From Exophiala sp. HKRS030 (Eukaryota > Ascomycota > Eurotiomycetes > Chaetothyriales > Herpotrichiellaceae), in contig JAHWDD010000009.1 in the NCBI GenBank assembly GCA_023897205.1, forward strand, positions 2,108,001-2,172,000: a stretch of DNA of 64,000 bases, read 5' to 3'. The notes under the pieces were generated by a model. The model saw nothing but the letters and a program-made list of their open reading frames with translations, had not been told where the DNA came from and made no database searches. Position numbers and translations under genes: made by a program. Below, in pieces: positions 44,499 through 54,002 of this stretch; position 1 is the first letter of the stretch; every line of letters begins with the position of its first letter.

Positions 44499-47015
44499 CT
44501 AATTAAAGCGTCCGAAGGTCGCAGGATAAGAATACTCGAAAGGATCTTGAATCGAATTGCTCATGTACTGATTGAAAGGATCAACTGAGCTGTCCATAGA
44601 ACCCAAGCCGCTAGTATCAAAGAAGTCCAAATGAACATCATTGTTGTTGAAGTAATTTAAGCCGAATATTGGTTCAGGGTACGGCATGAAAACATCGTAC
44701 TGACTGGTAGGGACTTCCGGGACAGTAGGGTTAGAAGTCTCCTTGGCTCTGAATGACTCGGAAGAATTGTCCATCGTTGGTTCAGCTCGCACATGTTCGG
44801 AATCGTCCCGCGACAACCCGTCGTCTCCAGCAAGGTGAACAATATGGGCAAGTTGAATGGCAACCTGAGACAGAATCTGGTATGTCGGCCCAAGCTTATT
44901 CGTCTGACACATTTCAATCAAAAAGGAAACGCTTGCGCTGATCTCGCGTTCTCGTGGAGTCCACGCAATAAGTGAAACCTGTCGGTGGCTCAAGAAATCT
45001 AGGCAAAGAACAAGCATCGCATGGTAGAGGTAGAAGAAGTCAGTCCATCCCACACCTTCCAGTAACGATTCAGTCGATAATCGATGGAGCATATCAGCCA
45101 CCGCCATCGATGAAGAGATACACTCTTCGGCGTAAGTGCGGATGATCGATTCCTGTGAGTACGTGCCGCTTGTCTCCGCAGTCGCTTGATTCTTTATTTC
45201 TTGCTCCACTTTGCATAACAGGTATGGCCTTGTCAGCACGGAAGATATATGGTGGTAATTCATATGTAAAAGGATCACCGCTCGGATATGTCGAGGGCTA
45301 ATGAATTGCCAATCCGTTCGCAAGTATCGCGGTAGCCGTTCGTCCCATTCTCGAAGCTCTTTCGAAATTATTGTCATACTGTCAAACATGGAGATCAGAA
45401 CTTTCTCGTCCGAATAATTCGGAGATGCAGCAGTGGCGAAATGGCGCACTTTGGAAGCCAGATCTAGGAGGGTGGAAGCATGTAGCAGATAGCCTGGAGG
45501 GTAATCTCCGCCATCTAAAATGGCTTCGTCAGGTAATCTAACGTTGACTTCCAGTGCCTTGATGGCAGAAGGCCTTCCAAGCGAGAGTGACACGTATTGT
45601 TCGAAAGAGTACAAGGTGAACCAGACCATCCTTCGTGTATTTCGCTCTATGGAATCAAAATTGTGACTGGTTCCTTCTCTATGCATTCCGAGGGCGACCG
45701 CCATGCGTGCGGCTTGACCAAGCAGAATCCAGGACGTGTTCCGTTCGCCTGCATTGTGCTGATACAGTTGAAGGAGGAGCAGGGCTTGAACGTTGGAGAG
45801 GTTTGCCGTCAAGGTCAGATTGTGAAAACGCTCTCTTACAAGCGCCAAATATGTACGCTGAAGTTCGGCGGCATCTTCAAGGCCTTCTTGCTCCAGGAGC
45901 TGAGCACCAAAGACGAAGACCATAAACAGGGAGCAAAGCCATCCGGGCTCACGTTCGTTTCTGTAAGTAGGGGCACGCTGCCAAATTGTGTCGTAGCGGG
46001 AATGAAATGTGCCCCTATGGAACAAGACATAATTTGGGTGTAGTCGATCGAAGAACGCTTTAATTAGTTGATCCGCCACATCCCTCCTGGGGATCAAGAC
46101 TTGAAGCGAGTTGGAAGGGGGATTATCTGGTTGCCATGTTGGTCTGTGGTTGTTGGCGCCGACATGAGGGCCATGAATCGTCGGAGTTGACGCAGAATCC
46201 ATCAACGATCCCTCCGCAACCTCTTGTCTTACGGTGGAGGCAGGATGTGTTTCTATTCTTGGTTCAAGGGCAATGCTGGTCTTCAGACTCGCAAAATCGA
46301 TTCGTAACTTGCTTCGTAGATCTTGCCTGTTTCGAAAGCTGTCCAGGGATTTACTGCGGAGAGACACAAGGCGGCGAATTGCATTGGCAAATTCGAAGGA
46401 TGATGCCGGTCCAACATAATGTGCCACCCCATGGGGAGCTGGAATGCATGTCTCCTCTGGAAGGCTGGTCACGGCGCCCTGGATGGTCGCATCAATGTTA
46501 TAGGGCCATGGTACGCTGGTACGGGTGGAAGACTGTGGAGCTTGTGCACTTGCTGCAGGAGTTTGCCGCATTGAGGACACGTCTCTATGCTGTGCAATTC
46601 CAGGATCTCGAGCGAGTGTTCGACTGGCGTCAATTGACAACGGCGGACTGGGTTCTTCTGCTTCTTGAAGCCCAGCCTCATTGCGACTTGTGGGCGTAAT
46701 GTCGATATTCCGCTCTGAAGCCAATCTGAGTAACACTGCTGGGTCGTCACAATCTTCTGTAGGAAAAAGACTCTTGACAATAGCCTCTAGTGCTTCGTAG
46801 CGAGCTTGCTGGATGTGGACCCGTGTCAATTTGCGTGGAATGGTTGATTCACAAACCGCACCAGCATCCTCACATCCTTTGCAACGTCGATCATCAGACA
46901 CCCGGACACAGCGAACCCTTCTTGTCTTACAGCGATCACAGGACACCTGAGCCCGACGCCGTTCAGAATCAGGAACATGTCGACTGGAGGGACTTGTCTT
47001 GGGACGCACAGGCAT
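44499..47015 (-). CDS. Zn2Cys6 transcription factor with fungal-specific TF domain
   Basis: Single exon, 838 residues. The zinc cluster has Cys26, 29, 36, 45, 48 and 55 (CDRCKTRRVRC...CKGCEDAGAVC) and is followed by a linker and a short basic/dimerisation region. The middle homology (fungal_trans) domain begins near residue 315 (LIKAFFDRLHPNYVLFHRGTF). It includes LLLLQLYQHNAGERNTSWILLGQAARMAVALGMHREG and RRMVWFTLYSFEQYVSLSLGRPSAI. The acidic, Asn-rich C-terminus is a likely activation domain. Its 3' end is 112 bases from that of the MFS gene. It is the probable local regulator of the aldolase-MFS pair, by position only. Confidence 0.9.
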   Translation of the reverse strand: MPVRPKTSPSSRHVPDSERRRAQVSCDRCKTRRVRCVRVSDDRRCKGCEDAGAVCESTIPRKLTRVHIQQARYEALEAIVKSLFPTEDCDDPAVLLRLASERNIDITPTSRNEAGLQEAEEPSPPLSIDASRTLARDPGIAQHRDVSSMRQTPAASAQAPQSSTRTSVPWPYNIDATIQGAVTSLPEETCIPAPHGVAHYVGPASSFEFANAIRRLVSLRSKSLDSFRNRQDLRSKLRIDFASLKTSIALEPRIETHPASTVRQEVAEGSLMDSASTPTIHGPHVGANNHRPTWQPDNPPSNSLQVLIPRRDVADQLIKAFFDRLHPNYVLFHRGTFHSRYDTIWQRAPTYRNEREPGWLCSLFMVFVFGAQLLEQEGLEDAAELQRTYLALVRERFHNLTLTANLSNVQALLLLQLYQHNAGERNTSWILLGQAARMAVALGMHREGTSHNFDSIERNTRRMVWFTLYSFEQYVSLSLGRPSAIKALEVNVRLPDEAILDGGDYPPGYLLHASTLLDLASKVRHFATAASPNYSDEKVLISMFDSMTIISKELREWDERLPRYLRTDWQFISPRHIRAVILLHMNYHHISSVLTRPYLLCKVEQEIKNQATAETSGTYSQESIIRTYAEECISSSMAVADMLHRLSTESLLEGVGWTDFFYLYHAMLVLCLDFLSHRQVSLIAWTPREREISASVSFLIEMCQTNKLGPTYQILSQVAIQLAHIVHLAGDDGLSRDDSEHVRAEPTMDNSSESFRAKETSNPTVPEVPTSQYDVFMPYPEPIFGLNYFNNNDVHLDFFDTSGLGSMDSSVDPFNQYMSNSIQDPFEYSYPATFGRFN

Positions 47016-47942
47016 GCTTAGGAAGAATACACATCAATCAAAAGAGACAATGAAGCACCTTCTTTTCTGCACTCTGAAGGTAACAGTGATAGCCTTTCGT
47101 CCAGAGCCTTGCATCTTTTGCACCTCCCCTCACCTCAGTGGAGGTCACTGGCTGTTGGGAGTAGGTTCCGTGCCTTGATGTTGAGCTCTGTGATCATGCA
47201 AATGAATGTCCGATAGGCTCAGTAAAAGCGGCACAATCCATTTGTCGATGACGCGGAATCTGATTGGGAAGGTTACAACTCTTTCTCTAAGTGGTCAGTA
47301 AGCCGGTTAACAACTTAGCGGCCGTGGCATCGTATTTCGTATCTCCGTCGGCACGCCGATCGTGGCCGATGTTACCTCCTCTCCCGTGCTCTCCTCTCGT
47401 CGTCTCTCCTCGAGTCTCGATACCCAGCCAACGCGGTACCCCGGCAATTTGCCCAATCGTTCACTCCACTCCATCTACTGCTGCCAACAGGGCTCTCGCG
47501 TGGCCCAAGCCCGACCTCGTCTTGTTTCCTGCCTTCGCTGCGTCGTTTGCTTTACTCGTTAAGTTCAGTCCTCCGCAAAACACGCGCCGCTCACGCTCTT
47601 CACCAGTCACTTCATGATCACCACACTGCTATACACGGCGCCAGCAACCTCTGAAGATCATACTCAATTCCTCTTGACCAGGTACGGTCCACGAGTCATT
47701 CTGCTTACGCCCGACCTCTCCCCACACTCTCCTTTCCGTATGATGACACCCAGCATCCCGGCTTCCAGCCTCGGCATTTGTCTTTTGTCAACAAATCTCA
47801 TCCTCACCATCACTTCCTCAAACACATAAGCAGACAGTCTTATCGGAATTCAATAACACTGACATCTTTCATTAGCTCCGCTCTAACGAACCTCCTCTTC
47901 CTCCGCGAAACAGTCGCATTTTCACCATAGCTGTTGCCTGTC
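47016..47942. other. Intergenic, divergent promoters
   Basis: About 930 bases between the Zn2Cys6 and Mpv17 starts. 47340-47930 is strongly C/T-rich, typical of a fungal core promoter and leader; the open frames in it are composition artefacts. Confidence 0.6.
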
Positions 47943-48857
47943 ATGTCAGTCAAGTTCGATGCAGAACAAGTTCGCACCACTGCCGCCGCAGTCGGAAAAG
48001 ATGAAAGTACAGTACACAAGATCGGAGAAGCCTTGACCGGTGGAAAGCAAGCTTCTGGTTACCTTGCAGTATGCTCTTGCGCCGAAGACCTACAATGCGA
48101 CACACGCGCTGATTGTTCCATCTAGGCATATCTCAAACAACTTCAATCGAATCCACTGCGCACCAAAATGTTGACTTCTGGCACCTTGGCTGCTCTACAA
48201 GAACTCCTAGCCTCGTGGCTAGCTCATGATCTCAGCAAGCATGGCCACTATTTCAGTTCCAGAATACCAAAGATGGCAATTTATGGTGCATTTGTCAGTG
48301 CTCCGATGGGTCACGCCCTCGTCGGAATTCTTCAATGGGTCTTTGCAGGACGTACCAGTCTCAAAGCCAAGGTCCTCCAGATCATTACCAGCAACTTGGT
48401 GGTATGTAGATACTCCGATCCTTTACAAAATTGTCTAGAAATCACTAATGACCCCTCTATAGATTGCGCCGATCCAGAACTCGGTATACTTGACGTCTAT
48501 GGCACTGATTGCAGGTGCCAGAACGTGGCATCAAGTCCGTGCTACAGTCCGTGCAGGCTTCTGGCCTGTCATGAAAGTCAGCTGGATTACTTCTCCCATT
48601 GCATTGGCCTTTGCGCAGAAATTCCTTCCGGAACAAACATGGGTTCCATTCTTCAACGTCATTGCCTTTATTCTAGGCACTTACATTAACACCCATACCA
48701 AGAAGAAGAGACAAGCTGCTTTGAGGAAGAGAGTAAGACGATCTACTGAGTATTATCAGCATTCAACTGACATCTGGTCTAGCATTACGGTGATGGACGA
48801 AGTGACGGCCGGAGTGACGGCCGAAGCCAATCTGGTCGCCCAGATGAGAGATACTAA
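47943..48857 (+). CDS. Mpv17/PMP22-family peroxisomal or mitochondrial membrane protein
   Basis: Four exons: 47943-48068, 48126-48401, 48463-48732, 48783-48857, giving 248 residues with consistent phases. Family landmarks are AYLKQLQSNPLRTKMLTSGTL, then FVSAPMGHALVGILQ, IAPIQNSVYLTSMALIAG and FWPVMKVSWITSPIALAFAQKFLPEQTWVPFFNVIAFILGTYINT. Members are four-helix membrane proteins forming weakly selective pores in the peroxisomal or inner mitochondrial membrane. The last exon encodes a short repeated polar tail (GDGRSDGRSDGRS), from a 12-base tandem repeat at about 48799-48825. The start at 47943 is the first ATG of the frame. Confidence 0.9.
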
Positions 48858-49579
48858 GCTATATATATGTGATCACGAAGTGGGGGAGCAGGACCGGTTT
48901 TTGTATCGAAAGGGATCAAATTCGCAAGCAGTTTATGTAGAATGCTGGTCAGTCTCCTTATCCAGGGGTAATATGGTCTCATCCATCGTAGCAAATTCGA
49001 AATTACCAATCCCTAAAAGATTCCATAATCTACAGTCTTACCCTTATGAGATGATATCCAAGTAGTGTCTTCTCGTTCGAGAGAGTTTACACGAGTCATG
49101 CTATCAAAAATCCATTTCTAGCACTTTGATGCCGAAACCGCCAATCCGAACAAACACTTATGCCGAACCCTCCAACGAAGATATAATGCTGTCGACGGCA
49201 CAAGTTCAAAGCCCCTTTCATTGGGATACAAGGGACCGACGCACCAAAAGACCAGACTTTGATTTGCTGGTGCAAATAATTGGTGTTTCTCTATCTATAT
49301 TGTGTATATGGAGGAGCCTCGAGCCACAATCATTGCGGTATCGCCCCCAGAGAGGCATCTATATGATTTCGATAATAGCACTTCATTCTCTTCGAGACAC
49401 GTGGGCACATCAAAGTATACCTACCTGTGCAAGAGAACTAACTAATCCTGGGAGTAGGGAATGTTCGCTGGTTTGCCTCTTGATTCGACTATTCCCAGGC
49501 TCATGACCGCCGACTAGCTTGATCAGTGGCAACTATCGTGTCGTGTCCAAGCCATACATTGGTTCCTCGACTCCTTTTT
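48858..49579. other. Intergenic, convergent 3' regions
   Basis: About 720 bases between Mpv17 and cullin ends. A 126-codon plus-strand frame (49126-49506) has a short hydrophobic stretch but no family resemblance; I do not call it a gene. Confidence 0.5.
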
Positions 49580-52340
49580 CTACGCGACATAGGTATATGT
49601 ATTGCCTTCTTCACGCTCCATGTAGTCCTTTTCTATGAGCCTATGGCACAACGGAGAAAAACACCTCGTTAGCGGAGAACATCCCATTTTATGGATCAGG
49701 GTTTCACTTACTTTTCAATGTTTCTCTTGATGTCGGCTTGGTCCAAGACGCCGCGAGTCATGGTGGCCTTGATGACTTCGACGATGAGATCATTGTGGCC
49801 GATCTTTTTCCTGCTCTTCATGATGCGAACGATGGCGGCCTGGGTTTCGTAGTGTCGATCGGCCGCGACGCGTTGATGCGTTTCTTTGTTTTCCTCTTTC
49901 GTCTCTTTAAGCTGGATCTGGTTTATCTTGATACGCATTTTGGCGTCCTGGAAAGTCGTCGAGAAACTGAATGTATCTGTCTCGTTGACCTCGCGGCCCT
50001 TGGGGTGTTTGCGGAGCACTTGATATTTGGCGCACGCGAGTGATTGTAACGTACGTTTGAGTTCAGCATCGACTAAACCAGTCGCATCTCTGATTTCCGT
50101 ATACGTCAGCGCTTTCTCGGCGGGTATGTCGTTGAAGAGGAGTAGGACGATGGCCTGGAAACCCGAGACGACGAGTTCTTTGTTGCCTTTGGGAAACTTG
50201 GCTCGGAGCTGGCAGTGCGCAAGACTGTGCTTCCAGGTGAGTTTACGTCCGCTGTGTTTGGCTTTGTAATGTGTTTCGAAATCGTTCATGACTTTTGAGA
50301 TTGCCGGAGGAATTTTCACCGCAACATCTGGGTATGTCGGCCACGCGGCAGCTGACAAGACGTTGACATTTAAATCTGGACCTGCGGACTTCGTTCCTCG
50401 ATCGTCAAGGAGTTGATTGTACGACGCCATGTCTTCACGAGCCAGATTCATGTCCTTGAACATTGATTCGAGGTTATGCGTGAACGAAGCGCCGCATTCA
50501 TTCTTGAGGCGCGTGAGCATGTTTCGTTCTGCGTCGAACGAAGCGCTTCTGCCCATGAGGAGACGCCTGGCCAAGTCCTTCTTGTAGAACGCTTCAAACA
50601 CGGCCTTGCCATGGACGAATCTGAACAGATCAAGTGCATCAGATAGGTGCTGGTTGATCTCGGCATCCTCATCGGCAGGCCCTTCGTCAAAGTCATGCTC
50701 TTCTTCGGCTTTCGATGAATCAACCTTGAACGCTTGTAGGCGTGGTATGGCTTTCACACCGCCTTTGAGTAGGAGATCGACGTGCTTTGCAATCATTTCG
50801 CCCGGTTTCGCATTATCCGTATCCCAGTTTGATTGGGTCTTTTTCGTCTTATTGATAAACAATTCAAAGGATTTGTGCAACCCGTTCCCGATCTTCTCAT
50901 TTCCGTGAAAAGAGTAATTCAAATATTTGTCAAGCCGTCGTTTGAATTCAAGTAATCTGACCACCATTTCCGATTCTTTCTTCTCGTCGAAGACGATCAA
51001 ACTGCCTTCAACTTCGACGTGTTTACTGAAGCTGGGGCCGACTCGCTCTCCATGGCCTTTACGTTGCAACAAGGTATAGACTTTTTCCAGTTCGTCGAAC
51101 TTGTTTGCTTCTAGCAGATCCTGTAAACTGTCGTCGTTTACAAGTGTCTCGACTTCGTCCTCAATCAATATCTGGTCGAAACTCGCCGAGATCTGGTTTC
51201 TGGTACTTCGATCGAGCTTCAGAGATTCACATCTTGCGATTTCTTTGGTCAAGAGATTCGAACAAGCATTCACATATTCTCCGAGATCATCCTTGTGTGA
51301 TTCCTCTGCCAGCCAACTTCTCATGTAGTCCTCGGTCGCTAGATGAAAGAGCGGCTCGAACTCGGTGGTGTATATGCTCAATTGGTGCAAAGTATTGACT
51401 GCCAAATGAAGTAATTCCGAGTCTGTTTCGCTCAATTGGCCCCTCCGATCGGAAGTGATCAAGCTCACTACTCCTGCTAGGACCTTCGGCTTGATTGCTG
51501 AATCTTCAAAGACTGCAGATCGGAACGCAACTAATCCAGTCTCTATGATACCGAGGTTCTCTTGGGACCGGAGCAGATAAGTCTGGTCGAGATAATAGAA
51601 GATTTGACGAACGGTAAGCATCTGCTTCTGCCATGTAGACCAAGCACTGACGAAGGCCCGAAGCACCTCAACCTCGGAAGAAGTAGAGATATCTCGACAA
51701 AGCTCGTCCCGTACAATATCGGCGAGATGAGTCTCTATCTTCTGCTTCAACTTCTTGTACAAATCCGCTGCTTTTCCCTGCCGACAGATGTTCTCCGAGC
51801 CTTTGTAGAGTTCTTCAAGCGAGTATGATTCTTTATTGCCAGAGAGAATGGCATCCAGGGCTTTAGCTTCTTTCGCCCATGTTGTATCGAAATACTGTTG
51901 CGGATCGATTCGGGGGACCGTTCTGAGATTCTTGACGACCAATTTCTTGGGGCCCTGGTTCGCATTGAAGGTTGACGGTCGGGGAGCTGCGAACGAGGCT
52001 TTCCTCTTCTGTGATTCGGGGAGGATGTAAGGTCGACCACGGCACTTGAGGGGCTCTTGGAAGTGAATGAGTACATATTGGCGAAGGAAGACTTGGATGG
52101 TTGAACGACAGGGGCTTCCATCTTCGCGGATGAGGTAGATCCTTTTGAAGCTCCTGCTACTGTATGAGCTAGCACATCCGAGCTGTTGCTTTGTTGGGAG
52201 GAGAGCAGCTCTTGAATCGAAGGCCGCTGCCTCTTGGGTGTTGTGGCGGGTGCAAGGTTGTCTTCGCTCGCCTTTCTTTTTCCAGCAGACTTGGATGTCG
52301 TTCCTCGTTCTGGTGCCTGTCCTTTACGTGACCTAGTCAT
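49580..52340 (-). CDS. cul4: Cullin-4-type scaffold of a CRL ubiquitin ligase, one frame break
   Basis: Exon 1 is 52340..49712 and exon 2 is 49640..49580, about 896 residues. The N-terminus is basic and Ser-rich (KRKASEDNLAPATTPKRQRPSIQELL), as in cullin-4. Frame is lost in GGGG at 52019-52022 (+ strand); one more base gives SPESQKRKASFAAPRPSTFNANQGPKKLVVKN and joins the cullin repeats. The cullin homology region contains VFEAFYKKDLARRLLMGRSAS. The winged-helix end shows IVRIMKSRKKIGHNDLIVEV, whose first Lys is the neddylation site, and finishes DYMEREEGNTYTYVA after the intron. It scaffolds DDB1-type adaptors and the RING protein for nuclear ubiquitination in DNA repair and chromatin control. 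The cul4 call rests on the N-terminus and C-terminal ending. Confidence 0.88.
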
Positions 52341-53057
52341 CTAAAGGTCGCCAACTGCGTCAATCGAATGTGGTGGAACTGGGGACTAGTGGGTGGATGA
52401 CGCCCAAAGAGAAAGCACTTTGACGCTGGAACCAGACTGCGGCGAGGCTTAAATGATGACCTATCGATTATCCGTACATTAGCGTCGGCGATTGTTCACA
52501 TCATCTGCGGAGATAGGCTCTCGGTGGCTTTGCTGGGTGGCCTCTGAGCATGGAGGGGCTTTTCGTGGAGTTCAAGTCATGTGATAGCGCGAGATCACCG
52601 ACAATATTAGCAGGGAACTGTTTCAACATCTTGGTATTCAAGTACAGACTAGCAGCTTGTATATCAAGGACCGCCGAAACCAAAATAGATTTCCAACAAA
52701 TTTCCAAGACCCAAATGTATCAGATGTAGTAAAGTAGATATTGCAGTTGGTGCCAAAAACTTCCAGAACATCCGCTCTGTCTGACAGGTCTGATTGACTG
52801 AGCCGACCCGCAGTATGCGTAGAGAGAATGAATACTTAGGCGTTGTCAGACCAAGTAACGTCTGCATTTCCACTTTACGCGTTCAACGCGTCGGCCTTCA
52901 AAAGTCCCCAAATCTGATACCCTAGCCGCCAACGGACGATCTGGGGACGCTTTACACGAACTACTATAACTGAGGTCTACATCCAGATCGCTTCAACTTC
53001 TTGTCCAGAATCCAACGAGAGAAGAAAAAAACACAACCATCTCCTCGCCGCTCCAAA
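52341..53057. promoter_or_regulatory. Divergent promoter of cullin-4 and RPA3 genes
   Basis: 717 bases between the two starts; no coding content is recognised. An element TTTACGCGTTCAACGCGT near 52873-52890 contains two ACGCG(T) words, the core of the MluI/MBF cell-cycle box, about 170 bases upstream of the RPA3 ATG. This fits G1/S control of a replication gene. Confidence 0.5.
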
Positions 53058-53536
53058 ATGACGTCGATGTCAACGCCGCGAATCCTGCCCGCACACCTGC
53101 ACGCCTTCGCCCCGGCAGTGGCTATGGCACGGTGCGCATGCTAGGAACCATTACCACAGTCAGCGGCGACCAGGCGACTCTCACATGTGGCTCTGATGCC
53201 GTAACAATCCTGTTAAACCGGTATGACACTCTTACTCCCTCTTACTCCCAGCTGTAAATAAAACTTTCCCAATACTGATTTTGTATTTCCCCAAACAGTG
53301 ATAACCACCTCTCGGTAAATTCACTCTACGAAATCGTGGGAAAGGTGATCAATCTGGACGGCGGACATGGACTGGGACTGAGGGTATTGAGTGCGACTGA
53401 GTGGCCGCGGAATGCGGACGGTCAGCTGCCTGATTTGAAATTGTTTGAGGCGGTGGTTGATGCTACGCATCGGTATAAAAGTATCTTCTATGAAGGAGAG
53501 GGAGACAACGACAATGGTGGCGGAGGTGGGTATTGA
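53058..53536 (+). CDS. rfa3: Replication protein A 14-kDa subunit (RPA3/Rfa3), one frame break
   Basis: Exons 53058-53220 and 53299-53536, 133 residues. The reading MTSMSTPRILPAHLHAFAP is lost in CCCC at 53110-53113; one more C gives GSGYGTVRMLGTITTVSGDQATLTCG and the OB-fold. Exon 2 carries LSVNSLYEIVGKVINLDGG, LRVLSATEWP and LFEAVVDATHRYKSIFY, as expected for the RPA3 family. It ends in an acidic/Gly tail. RPA3 trimerises with RPA1 and RPA2 to bind single-stranded DNA in replication and repair. The gene is too broken for ORF-based callers to find whole. Confidence 0.85.
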
Positions 53537-54002
53537 TCGTCAGGAAAAACAATCAGGGTTACCTTATTTCATGTGATGCGCTATGGTTATGGGAATCATG
53601 AGGAATCTACCGCATAATACGACGACGTATTCAAGGAGTCGTCGTTACGCCTCTTTCCAGAGGGAGCAGACGCCGGCGGTAACGTTACGATATCGACACA
53701 CGCTCAGGAACACAGAAATTCTGATCTTCTCGGACTCTCACCCGTAACTACGCACCACTATAGCTTACGTTTATGAAAAACCAGTTCGGCCACTTCTCCG
53801 CCGCTGTGGACATCACCCTGTCCTTAGGCTCCCTTTTGTGCATATGTCTTGATGTTGCATCGTCTCCGTAACACTTTACTCTGAATGATAGAATACATTT
53901 GTTCATTAAGAGCTAAAACAACTCGAGGTTTGTCCTCGCCATGTATTTTATGCATAGGGGCAGGAACTATTGGAATGCTTCTCGTCAATAGAAGCTGCTA
54001 CT
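53537..54002. other. Intergenic, convergent 3' regions
   Basis: About 470 bases between the RPA3 and Spt21-like gene ends; nothing recognised. Confidence 0.6.

Noticed and set aside
45597..46699. Plus-strand frames of 148 and 187 codons
   Set aside because: Both are antisense shadows of the Zn2Cys6 regulator at 44499-47015.
47291..47829. Plus-strand frames upstream of Mpv17
   Set aside because: Composition is C/T-rich promoter or leader DNA with no domain, and the Mpv17 start is clear at 47943.
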